A program made the translations under genes and the position numbers. Below, in pieces: positions 8,869 to 15,595 of a DNA stretch of 21,969 nucleotides. The notes beneath the pieces are model-generated. The model worked only from the letters and a program-made list of their open reading frames with translations, did not search any database and was not told the origin of the DNA. The stretch comes from an uncultured Porphyromonadaceae bacterium. Its GTDB lineage: Bacteria > Bacteroidota > Bacteroidia > Bacteroidales > Muribaculaceae. Positions within the stretch are counted from its first letter, which is position 1; every line of letters begins with the position of its first letter. Location of the stretch: NCBI GenBank assembly GCA_900555715.1, contig USMC01000042.1:1-21969 (forward strand). The letters are read 5' to 3'.

Positions 8869-9018
8869 ATGGCAAAGAAAACCGTCGCAACGCTTCAGAA
8901 AGGCGAAGGCCGCACCTACAGCAAGGTTATCAAAATGGTACGCTCGCCCAAGACCGGCGCATATGTCTTCAAAGAGGAGATGGTGCCCAACGACGCAGTG
9001 AAAGAAGCTCTGAAATAA
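8869..9018 (+). CDS. DUF4295 family small basic protein, probable ribosome component
   Basis: A 49-residue lysine-rich protein, MAKKTVATLQKGEGRTYSKV, ending VPNDAVKEALK. It starts with the same MAKK as rpmG and follows it by 11 bases, completing the L28-L33-DUF4295 trio that is a Bacteroidota signature. Known of the family: restricted to Bacteroidota as far as I recall, and I recall a protein of this kind seen in the Flavobacterium johnsoniae ribosome structure (named bL38), which I cannot verify here. Seen here: small size, strong positive charge, ribosomal neighbours and shared transcription. It lacks zinc-binding cysteines. A ribosomal role is well supported by context; the exact site is not. 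Confidence 0.88.
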   Translation: MAKKTVATLQKGEGRTYSKVIKMVRSPKTGAYVFKEEMVPNDAVKEALK

Positions 9019-9041
9019 TCAGACCAAAACTACTGATATAT

Positions 9042-9074
9042 AGCGGCTTTTCCCAACGGAAGAGCCGCTTTTTC
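9042..9074 (+). terminator. Terminator of the rpmB operon
   Basis: A 12-bp stem (AGCGGCTTTTCC with GGAAGAGCCGCT, one G-U pair), a CAAC loop and a T5 tail, 24 bases after the DUF4295 stop. It marks the left limit of the AT-rich cassette. From here to 9228 there is no gene; the stretch is AT-rich and holds the candidate -7 box at 9157. Confidence 0.85.
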
Positions 9075-9156
9075 TGTGTCTCCGTTTTATGCTAAGGTTT
9101 CGGTAATGGCAATGATTAACGCGCCATTTTCGCGCTATTTTAAACACTAACGGAAT

Positions 9157-9164
9157 TATCTTTG
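9157..9164 (+). promoter_or_regulatory. Possible -7 box for the three-gene cassette
   Basis: TATCTTTG fits TAnnTTTG exactly and lies 64 bases before the first cassette ATG. No convincing TTTG is found 19-21 bases upstream. A second, weaker match, TAACTTTA, lies at 9196. Confidence 0.4.
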
Positions 9165-9228
9165 CAGCCGAGTGCAATAGTCTCGAATTTATTCGTAACT
9201 TTACAGCCTAATCATAAAATCTTAATCT

Positions 9229-9573
9229 ATGCCTCAAATAATTGAAATAGGTAGAGAAATCTATCGTATCAATCCTTCAAAAAACTCTATTGAGTTTTCT
9301 AAAGATGGGGGTCGTAACTGGACTTCCAAATGTACTTCTTCCGCTTATGGAACTTTCAAAGACTTGTGCCTTTTTGGAACTGAAATTTATGCCGTGACTA
9401 CAAGAGGCATTTATTTCTCTAAAGATGGAGGTCGTAACTGGACATCTAAATGTACATCGTCGGCTTATGGAGAATTTCAGTTGCTCATGGTTCATGGTTC
9501 AGAACTCTATGCTCAAACATCAAAGGGGCTTTATGCTTCCAAAGACGGTGGTCGTAACTTCTTCCGAAAATGA
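9229..9573 (+). CDS. Small Asp-box (BNR) repeat protein, cassette gene 1
   Basis: A 114-residue protein built almost entirely of three 40-residue repeats. Each carries an Asp-box S-K-D-G-G-R-N-[WF] (starting at residues 24, 64 and 104), preceded by a G-x-E-[IL]-Y strand and a second strand. Asp-boxes are beta-hairpin turns found in sialidases and other beta-propellers. Three units are too few for a normal 6-8 blade propeller, so this could be a partial propeller that oligomerises, a sensor module, or a remnant. There is no signal peptide and no sialidase FRIP/Arg triad, so I do not call it a sialidase. The last repeat has F for W. Its stop overlaps the KAP start (ATGA), suggesting translational coupling and a joint function. 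AT-rich like its two partners. Function unknown. Confidence 0.75.
   Translation: MPQIIEIGREIYRINPSKNSIEFSKDGGRNWTSKCTSSAYGTFKDLCLFGTEIYAVTTRGIYFSKDGGRNWTSKCTSSAYGEFQLLMVHGSELYAQTSKGLYASKDGGRNFFRK
9298..9558 (+). repeat. Tandem 120-bp repeat inside cassette gene 1
   Basis: Conserved cores at 9298-9350 and 9418-9470 are exactly 120 bases apart and agree at 47 of 53 positions; a third, partial core begins at 9538, again 120 bases on. All six differences between the first two cores are synonymous. Confidence 0.85.
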
Positions 9574-11489
9574 TTAATCACAGATCCTCATTATCAGATA
9601 CTCCACTTACTTTATCAACCAATGATTTTGGGACTGAAAAGTATGTTGAGGGTCTTGTAAGATTTATAGAGCACTCCGCAGCTCCCATTACTATTGCTTT
9701 AAAAGGTGAATGGGGTAGCGGGAAAACGTCGCTGATGAATCGACTTTATAATGACCTGTGCTCTGACGATAAAGATTTTATTGGTATCAAGATTAATACA
9801 TGGGAGTACTCAATGTTGGCAACCCCGGAGGAAACCGTTGTGAAGATTATAGTGCACCTTGTAAATTCACTATCTGATAATGACCCTAATACATCTGAAA
9901 AACTAATAAATTTCACGAAGAACGCTGCTAATTTTGTTCTTAGAGGTCTTCGCGAATGGGGAAAGGGCATTGTTCCTGGTGCGGGAATCGCGATGGAAGC
10001 GGCGAATGTTCCAACCGAAATATTCTCATCCGATGGACATCGTGGAAACGTGACTCTTTCTGACCTAAAGGACTCGCTTACTCAAGCAATCTCTAAATCG
10101 CTCGGGGACTCTAAAAAAGGAGTTATAATTTTTGTTGATGACCTTGACCGTTTGAATCCTCCGTTAGCGGTACAAATTTTGGAACTACTTAAAAACATCT
10201 TTACCCTTGACAACTGTATATTTGTTCTCGCAATCGATTACGATGTCGTAGTCAAAGGTCTCGAGCCAAAATTTGGTCCTTATAAGCCGGAAAATGATAG
10301 AGAGTTCCGCTCCTTTTTCGACAAGATAATTCAAGTCCCGTTTTCTTTGCCGGTAAGCAATTACCGACCGATGGAATTCGTGTTTGATTCGCTTGTCTCT
10401 ATAAACTATATTACGCGAGCAGAAAGGAATATCCCAATCATTCAAAAGTCTATTGAGAAGATTGTAGTATCTTCTGTCGGCAAGAATCCCCGTGCTATAA
10501 AGAGGCTTATCAATACGCTCTCCCTCTTGGACTGCATTTCTAAATGCGCTTCTAATGAGAGTACAACCGAAACAATAGAGTATAAAATCATAAATTTTGC
10601 TATTGTAAGCCTTCAGGTCTGCTATCCCAAAATTTATGATATGCTTTTGGTAAATCCGCTTTTTGCAAAGTGGGATACTCATATCGCTGCGAAGTTGGGT
10701 CTTCATCTCAGCAATAATGAGAGTGGCAACATAGAAGAAATCAATGGTGAAATTATACTTGATGCTCTTTGCGATAAGGAAATCTTTTATGACAAGCATC
10801 ATACTGAAATTCTTGAATTAATCTCACTTATAAATCATAACGCAGCGCTGCTTAATCCAAAATCTCCGGGAGAAGCAATACAAGAATTACTATTCCGTTC
10901 ATCTGTTACAAATGTATCTACCTCCGAACCAATTAAATTTGATAGGAAGGACTTGATTTACAAGCTTCATGATAACGTTTGGAGTTATATTACTTCCAAA
11001 TTGCCAAACTTAAAGTCACAATTCAAAAGGAACACAGGAAATGGTGGATATTATATCTATCTTAATGATGATTCATACTTTGAGGTAGTTTTCCAACCGC
11101 ATGAAGGAGTTGGAAAAATTGCACTTCGCATATTCCTTGATGTTTGGAACAAACGCCCTGAACGACTTAAAGATGTTCCATATAGTGAAGTTATATCTGA
11201 TCCTGCCGTCCTTAATGTGATTAAGCCGATGAACGAAGTCGTTAAACGTCTGACTCAATATGGCAATGTCGAAGGCAGAACCTTCGAAGAAAAATATCGT
11301 TTTAACGATATTATTGAGGAGTACAAGTTTCGTGAAGGAGAACTTTGGGATGCTTTCTCCGGCACCCTTGACTATTGGATTAATGTAAAGAATGTGGCGG
11401 ATTTCGAGGATTCGCAGATTATTAGAGCTATTGGAGATCTTATAATAGGTGCGTACGAAATGAATACTCTTGCATTGCAAATAAAATAA
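9570..11489 (+). CDS. KAP family P-loop NTPase, cassette gene 2
   Basis: A 639-residue STAND-like NTPase of the KAP group, named for Kidins220/ARMS and PifA; PifA is the F-plasmid protein that excludes phage T7. Walker A GEWGSGKTS lies at 46-54, Walker B VIIFVDDLDRL at 185-195, and a conserved C-terminal motif of the domain, VGKNPRAIKRLINTL, near 303-317. Many KAP proteins carry paired membrane helices between the Walker motifs. Here that stretch (55-184) has only a Gly/Ala-rich helix at about 133-146, so the protein is probably soluble. Residues 340-639 are an unrecognised alpha/beta-like C-terminal region that might hold an effector or sensor. The start overlaps the stop of gene 1, and gene 3 begins one base after the stop. 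Low GC (23 of 60 bases in one sampled line) contrasts with the housekeeping genes and suggests transfer. Confidence 0.88.
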   Translation: MINHRSSLSDTPLTLSTNDFGTEKYVEGLVRFIEHSAAPITIALKGEWGSGKTSLMNRLYNDLCSDDKDFIGIKINTWEYSMLATPEETVVKIIVHLVNSLSDNDPNTSEKLINFTKNAANFVLRGLREWGKGIVPGAGIAMEAANVPTEIFSSDGHRGNVTLSDLKDSLTQAISKSLGDSKKGVIIFVDDLDRLNPPLAVQILELLKNIFTLDNCIFVLAIDYDVVVKGLEPKFGPYKPENDREFRSFFDKIIQVPFSLPVSNYRPMEFVFDSLVSINYITRAERNIPIIQKSIEKIVVSSVGKNPRAIKRLINTLSLLDCISKCASNESTTETIEYKIINFAIVSLQVCYPKIYDMLLVNPLFAKWDTHIAAKLGLHLSNNESGNIEEINGEIILDALCDKEIFYDKHHTEILELISLINHNAALLNPKSPGEAIQELLFRSSVTNVSTSEPIKFDRKDLIYKLHDNVWSYITSKLPNLKSQFKRNTGNGGYYIYLNDDSYFEVVFQPHEGVGKIALRIFLDVWNKRPERLKDVPYSEVISDPAVLNVIKPMNEVVKRLTQYGNVEGRTFEEKYRFNDIIEEYKFREGELWDAFSGTLDYWINVKNVADFEDSQIIRAIGDLIIGAYEMNTLALQIK

Positions 11490-11490
11490 T

Positions 11491-12234
11491 ATGAGTACTA
11501 AGGATTTATTCGTTCACAAAGCATTTGATGCGCTTAAACCGCTGTATGCGGAACTTATGGACGCAGTCTCAGACTACGCATATCAAGAACTGATTCCTTT
11601 TTGTATCCAGTGGGGTGAATTTTTTCCATCTGAACCTAACACAGGCATTATGTTCTATGGTCGTGCCACTAATGGATGGGTTACCTCTGAATCTGATGTA
11701 GAAAAACTTTTCGATCAAAACTCAGGTGATCGTATATTCGCCCGTGATGACCAAATGCAATGGGTTGAAGACTGCGCTGGTGGACAAGAAGATTATTACA
11801 ACTCTAATAAGTCGGCATTTTGGAGAGTTATCCGTCAGACTGCAAAGCATTTTTATCCTGATGATGAATTGTTGCAGATATGTTGGAGTAATGTTTGTAA
11901 GATTGCTCCGGATGATTCTAATCCTAATGATGGATTATTCTACGCTCAGCTTCCCGTGGCTCGAAGAATCATGCAAAAAGAATTGGAAATTTTCAGTCCT
12001 AAACACGTCGTATTATTAACAGGACAAGCGTGGTGTCAGGATTTCCTTTTCTTCCTTAATGGCAACCAGCATACAAAGTCAATAGCTAAGTATAATTGGG
12101 GAAGTCATAATCAATACACTGTCAAGGTTTATAAGATGGGGAACATTTACTTTTATGTATCGGAACATCCACAAGGCAAGAATGAACACACGCATGTTCG
12201 TGCATTGGTAAACGCAATATCTGCAAATTTATAG
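11491..12234 (+). CDS. Uracil-DNA-glycosylase-superfamily-like protein, cassette gene 3
   Basis: A 247-residue cytosolic protein with no named relative that I recognise. The order of its conserved-looking pieces follows the UDG fold: a strand plus GRATNGW (57-63) where UDGs have motif 1 (GxDPY, GINPG or GEAPG); W-S-N-V-C-K (132-137), like the strand after motif 1; a hydrophobic strand HVVLLTGQAW (172-181), like the VVxLLG strand; and SEHPQGKN (224-231), like the HPS motif 2 loop. The usual catalytic Asp or Asn and the P of motif 1 are not in the standard register, so base-excision activity is uncertain. It may bind nucleic acid or a nucleotide without excising a base. It begins one base after the KAP stop, shares the low GC, and ends 25 bases before a convergent gene. 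The superfamily assignment is inference from motif order and needs profile or structure comparison. Confidence 0.6.
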   Translation: MSTKDLFVHKAFDALKPLYAELMDAVSDYAYQELIPFCIQWGEFFPSEPNTGIMFYGRATNGWVTSESDVEKLFDQNSGDRIFARDDQMQWVEDCAGGQEDYYNSNKSAFWRVIRQTAKHFYPDDELLQICWSNVCKIAPDDSNPNDGLFYAQLPVARRIMQKELEIFSPKHVVLLTGQAWCQDFLFFLNGNQHTKSIAKYNWGSHNQYTVKVYKMGNIYFYVSEHPQGKNEHTHVRALVNAISANL

Positions 12235-12241
12235 GAAAAGC

Positions 12242-12255
12242 CACTCGGTTGAGTG
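12242..12255. terminator. Weak hairpin between convergent genes
   Basis: CACTC and GAGTG pair around a four-base loop in the 25-base gap between the cassette and the muramidase gene. On the minus strand a TTTT run follows after two bases. The stem is only 5 bp, so the call is weak. Confidence 0.4.
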
Positions 12256-12259
12256 TCGT

Positions 12260-13072
12260 CTATTTCTTCTTAGCAGCTTCTTTTTGTTTGTGGCGGCGGT
12301 AGGCGGCGGCGAGGCGCGTGTGGTAGCCGCGCGAGGCGTAGCTCGGTCCGTTGTAGATTCGAGCGAAAGCTGCCCAGTTTTTGTTCTTGAGGTGACGGAG
12401 AAGTCCGGTGTTCCTGATGTAGTTGGCGAAGAGGAGGAGCTGGTCGTATTCCGACCGTCCCATCATTTCCATGAACTCCTGGCGTGACGCTGCGCCTGAA
12501 AGAGCCCAGTTGAATCCTCCGACCTGAAACATTCCCCAGAATGTGCTTTCCATGGCGGCTACGCTGTCGATAGCCATGGCGGCATCGAGGCGCGCTTTCT
12601 GGGCGAGCTGCTGCGAGCCGTACTTACGTATGTTTACGGGGTTGAGAGCTTCAGACCCGGCGTGTCCGGCAAGATTGATTCCACGGCGTGCTGCCGCGCG
12701 CTTAAAGACGACCTGATCGAAGTTGATAAGCGGGAAGCCCTGAGTGTTTATGCCGCGGCGTGTGCGTCCGGTCTCGACGTCGACGATGGCTTTGACAGTG
12801 GCTGTCTCGATATCGAGTTGCCTGGCGATTTCGCTTATGTCGTCTTCGGTGAGTGGTCCGGAATGCTCGTTAAGAAGTTCCGGGCGGGGAATGAAGGATG
12901 TGTGTAAGGTGTCGTTGTCTACAATAATAAAAGTACGGCCGAGAGAATCGACGTTGACGTTCTCCCGGTCGTAAACGTATATTGTGTCCGGCAGCATATA
13001 ACCTCCGTATCCGGCAAATGCCATAGCTGCCGGATACATGAGGCTTATTATCAGTGTCGGACGACGGCGCAC
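12260..13072 (-). CDS. Exported N-acetylmuramidase-like (DUF3380/Muramidase family) protein
   Basis: A 270-residue protein with an N-terminal membrane anchor or signal (RRRPTLIISLMYPAAMAFAGYGGYM). Its C-terminal domain (about 75-262) follows the Pfam Muramidase (DUF3380) pattern: KAIVDVETG with the probable catalytic E100, LINFDQVVF where many members have ILFERH, then STFWGMFQVGGFNW, and IYNGPSYASRGYHTRLAAAY near the end. The family cleaves peptidoglycan glycan strands and was characterised in phage endolysins such as PSA and Salmonella examples. The start is a GTG at 13072; an ATG 11 codons further in would cut into the signal region, so GTG is preferred. It begins 5 bases after the pepD stop and is likely cotranscribed with it. 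There are no holin or phage genes nearby, so a cell-wall role for the host is more likely than a prophage remnant. Confidence 0.78.
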   Translation of the reverse strand: MRRRPTLIISLMYPAAMAFAGYGGYMLPDTIYVYDRENVNVDSLGRTFIIVDNDTLHTSFIPRPELLNEHSGPLTEDDISEIARQLDIETATVKAIVDVETGRTRRGINTQGFPLINFDQVVFKRAAARRGINLAGHAGSEALNPVNIRKYGSQQLAQKARLDAAMAIDSVAAMESTFWGMFQVGGFNWALSGAASRQEFMEMMGRSEYDQLLLFANYIRNTGLLRHLKNKNWAAFARIYNGPSYASRGYHTRLAAAYRRHKQKEAAKKK

Positions 13073-13077
13073 GGTTT

Positions 13078-14535
13078 TCAGCTGAGCGTTGCTACCTTTT
13101 CGAGGATGCGGCGGAGCTGACCCCAGAAGCGTTCTACGGCAGGAATGTTCATCCTTTCGCTCGGTGAGTGTACACCCTGCAGCGTCGGACCGAACGACAC
13201 CATGTCGAGGTGGGGATATTTAGCGCGGAAGAGACCGCATTCAAGACCGGCATGTATAGCCTTGATAGCCGGTTTTACGCCGTAGAGCTCTTCGTAGGCG
13301 TCGGATGCGATGTGCATGATTTTCGAGTCCATGTTAGGCTGCCATCCTGGATAGCCGTCTCCGTGTGTCACTTCTGCGCCGGCGAGGGTGAAGAGAGCTT
13401 CTACCTGGCGTGCGATATCCCATTTGCGTGATTCGACGGAGGAGCGCTGCGATGTTGTGACGAGAATCTTGTCGCCGTCCTGCATCTTTACTGCTGCGAG
13501 GTTTGTCGAGGTCTCTACGAGTCCTTCGATTTCGCGGCTCATGGAGATGACACCGTGAGGCGCGCTGTAGAGAGCTTCTACGAGTGCCATTGTGGTGCTG
13601 TGATCGACGGCGAACTCAGGTTTGTCGACAGACTGGAGATCGAATTTGATGGTGGGCTCGATGCCGGCATATTCATTTTCGATTTCTGCTACATATTTGT
13701 TGAAAGCGACGCGGACGTTTTCCTTGCTCTCGGAGCATACGCCGAAGACGGCATGTGCTGCGCGCGGAATAGCGTTGCGGAGGTTTCCGCCGTCGATTTC
13801 AGCGAGGGTGATTTCGTGTTCGAGGCTGAGACGGTAGAGGAAGCGTGCGAGAAGCTTGTTGGCGTTGGCGCGTCCGAGGTGTATGTCGCCGCCGGAGTGT
13901 CCGCCAAGACCGTTGGAGATGTCGAATTTGAAGTAGTGGAAGTCGGTGGGAGCGAAAGAACGCTTGTACGTGAACAGACACGTTGTGTCGACGCCGCCGG
14001 CGCATCCTACAAAGATTTCCGCATCGTCTTCTGAGTCTAGGTTGAGAAGCATGGAGGCATTGAGCATGCCGTCGCCGAGGTTGTTGGCTCCGGTGAGTCC
14101 TGTCTCTTCGTCGACAGTGAAGAGTGCTTCGATAGGACCGTGCACGAGAGTGTCGTCGGTAAGTGCGGCGAGCGCTGCTGCCATGCCTATGCCGTTGTCT
14201 GCGCCGAGAGTGGTGCCGTCGGCGCGGAGCCATTCTCCGTCGACGATGGTGGTGATGGGCTGGTTTTCGAAGTCGAAGTTCTTGTCGTTGGACTCGCATA
14301 CCATATCCATGTGGGCCTGCATGGCGACAACGGGAGCGTTTTCGTGACCAACAGTAGCCGGTTTGCGCATAAGCACGTTGCCGACGGCGTCGGTCTTAAC
14401 TTCAATATTGTGCTTCTTTGCGAAATCAAGAAGATATTCGCGGATTTTACCTTCTTTTTTCGATGGGCGCGGAACATGGTTGATTTCGTCGAAGATCGAG
14501 AAAACGCATGCCGGCTGGAGGTCTTTGATTGTCAT
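13078..14535 (-). CDS. pepD: Xaa-His dipeptidase (aminoacyl-histidine dipeptidase), M20 family
   Basis: Cytosolic dizinc aminopeptidase that cleaves dipeptides such as carnosine-like Xaa-His. The 485-residue product matches the family length and all metal-site motifs: H75 and D77 in MQAHMDM, D113 in GADNGIGM, E143/E144 in DEETGLTGA, D167 in NLDSED, and the C-terminal histidine in GVHSPSERM. The lid domain lies between about 200 and 390. The start at 14535 is an ATG giving the usual MTIKDLQPACVFSIFDEI opening. The muramidase-like gene follows 5 bases later on the same strand. A candidate minus-strand -7 box lies about 80 bases upstream. Confidence 0.95.
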   Translation of the reverse strand: MTIKDLQPACVFSIFDEINHVPRPSKKEGKIREYLLDFAKKHNIEVKTDAVGNVLMRKPATVGHENAPVVAMQAHMDMVCESNDKNFDFENQPITTIVDGEWLRADGTTLGADNGIGMAAALAALTDDTLVHGPIEALFTVDEETGLTGANNLGDGMLNASMLLNLDSEDDAEIFVGCAGGVDTTCLFTYKRSFAPTDFHYFKFDISNGLGGHSGGDIHLGRANANKLLARFLYRLSLEHEITLAEIDGGNLRNAIPRAAHAVFGVCSESKENVRVAFNKYVAEIENEYAGIEPTIKFDLQSVDKPEFAVDHSTTMALVEALYSAPHGVISMSREIEGLVETSTNLAAVKMQDGDKILVTTSQRSSVESRKWDIARQVEALFTLAGAEVTHGDGYPGWQPNMDSKIMHIASDAYEELYGVKPAIKAIHAGLECGLFRAKYPHLDMVSFGPTLQGVHSPSERMNIPAVERFWGQLRRILEKVATLS

Positions 14536-14616
14536 AGTTTTCCTATTTAAATATTCTAATATAGTTTTCGTTCTTAGAAAGAATGTTAAAATACATCCAT
14601 TTCGCCCACTAAATTA

Positions 14617-14624
14617 CAAAATAA
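14617..14624 (-). promoter_or_regulatory. Possible -7 box for pepD
   Basis: Read on the minus strand the bases are TTATTTTG, the same variant as in the rpmB promoter. A TTG at a slightly long spacing of 22 bases could serve as the -33 box. Weak. Confidence 0.3.
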
Positions 14625-14660
14625 AATCCAATCGGAGAAAAAAAAGCAATTTACTTTCGC

Positions 14661-14668
14661 TATATTTG
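14661..14668 (+). promoter_or_regulatory. -7 box for the small membrane protein and OmpH-like genes
   Basis: TATATTTG fits TAnnTTTG exactly and ends 24 bases before the ATG at 14693. No TTTG was found 19-21 bases upstream. Confidence 0.5.
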
Positions 14669-14692
14669 CACCGTCAAAGCTCAGAGAAGCTT

Positions 14693-14890
14693 ATGAAAAT
14701 AGTAATTTTATCCATTGCATTGGTGCTGGTTTCAGTGCTGCTTCTGGGAGTGAAGGTGCTTTTTGTGAAAGGCTCGTCTTTCCCGTCGGGGCATGTGGGA
14801 CATTCGAAAGCGATGCGTGACCGAGGAATCGGCTGTTCGTCGTCGGAAGACACCAAAGTTAACCGAAATACCATACATATCAAACAATAA
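14693..14890 (+). CDS. Conserved small single-span membrane protein, 65 residues
   Basis: The product begins MKIVILSIALVLVSVLLLGVKVLF, one transmembrane helix (about 2-24), followed by a short polar tail with FPSGHVGHSKAMRDRGIGC. The PSGH and RGI-C pieces are what I recall from small hypothetical proteins common in Bacteroidales; no function is known to me. A longer frame reads through from 14363, but it overlaps pepD antisense, while the ATG at 14693 sits just after a TAnnTTTG box. Its TAA shares a base with the next ATG (TAATG), so it is probably translationally coupled to the OmpH-like gene. The lone cysteine in the tail could be exposed outside the membrane. Confidence 0.75.
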   Translation: MKIVILSIALVLVSVLLLGVKVLFVKGSSFPSGHVGHSKAMRDRGIGCSSSEDTKVNRNTIHIKQ

Positions 14891-15504
14891 TGAAAAAACT
14901 GTCAGTAACAGTAAAAACTCTCTTCCTCTGCTTAGCGCTTGCCGGTGCCGCTTCGTGCGGCAGCAAGTCAGAAGAAACATCTGCACCTAAGGCTGCGCCG
15001 ATGGATTCGACAGCTCTTCAGTCTGTCAATTTCCGCTATATCGATGCAAATGCCGTGCTTGAGTCGTATGTTCTCGCGCAACAGCTTTTTGCCGAACAGC
15101 AGAAAGAAGAAGCGCGTCTGCAGCAGCTTTTCCAGCAGAAGCAGCAGGAACTCCAGACTCTTGGCAATTCTATCCAGCAGAAGCAGCAGAACAATGTCTA
15201 CCTCACTCAGGCAAGCTTCGACAAGGATGTCCAGGACTTCAACAAGAAGCAGCAGGATGCAGAAAAATATATAGCAGCCCAGCAGCAGAAGCTACAGGCA
15301 TCGATGGCTGCCGCTCAGCAGCGTCTTAACGATTCTATCGCGAACTTCGTGGAAGTGTATAACGCTGTCAAAGGCTATGACGCCATTCTGATGCGCGAGG
15401 CAGGCATCTATTTCCGTCCCGACCTTAACATTACAGACGAAATTGTCGCCGGTCTCAATGCCCGCTATCAGGGAACAGCTCCCGCTGCCGCCCCGGCTAA
15501 ATAA
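14890..15504 (+). CDS. OmpH/Skp-like periplasmic lipoprotein
   Basis: A 204-residue protein with a lipoprotein-type signal (MKKLSVTVKTLFLCLALAG, then AASC; Cys at residue 23) and a long Gln/Lys-rich coiled coil (about 60-150), with repeated Q-Q-K-Q-Q elements. It resembles the OmpH/Skp group: a YIDANAVLESY start near residue 50, helical hairpin arms, and a DITDEIVAGLN-like end with the Skp/OmpH pattern. Skp proteins chaperone outer-membrane proteins in the periplasm; lipidated versions occur in Bacteroidota. The role of this one is inferred from family. Coupled to the small membrane protein upstream by a one-base overlap and followed by a strong terminator shared with the convergent OmpA gene. 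Confidence 0.82.
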   Translation: MKKLSVTVKTLFLCLALAGAASCGSKSEETSAPKAAPMDSTALQSVNFRYIDANAVLESYVLAQQLFAEQQKEEARLQQLFQQKQQELQTLGNSIQQKQQNNVYLTQASFDKDVQDFNKKQQDAEKYIAAQQQKLQASMAAAQQRLNDSIANFVEVYNAVKGYDAILMREAGIYFRPDLNITDEIVAGLNARYQGTAPAAAPAK

Positions 15505-15546
15505 CAAAGATTATTTCCCCCGATGATACGGGGTAAGTTTACAGAT

Positions 15547-15590
15547 AAAACCGCCCCTGCAGCAGTCTGCGGCAGGGGCGGTCTTTCTAT
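15547..15590. terminator. Bidirectional terminator between OmpH-like and OmpA-like genes
   Basis: A perfect 11-bp stem (ACCGCCCCTGC / GCAGGGGCGGT) has a CTTTCT tail on the plus strand and a TTTT tail on the minus strand. A second, smaller hairpin (CCCCG/CGGGG) lies about 20 bases upstream. Confidence 0.85.
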
Positions 15591-15595
15591 AGTGC

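Noticed and set aside
9229..9573. Sialidase gene
   Set aside because: Asp-boxes alone do not make a sialidase; there is no signal peptide, no FRIP motif and no catalytic Arg triad, and the length is about a quarter of a sialidase.
10185..10802. Minus-strand open frame of 205 codons inside the KAP gene
   Set aside because: The KAP frame has Walker motifs and coupling; the reverse frame has none. An antisense gene is possible but unsupported.
12260..13072. Prophage endolysin
   Set aside because: The domain family includes phage enzymes, but an N-terminal signal, linkage to pepD and lack of phage neighbours favour a host gene.
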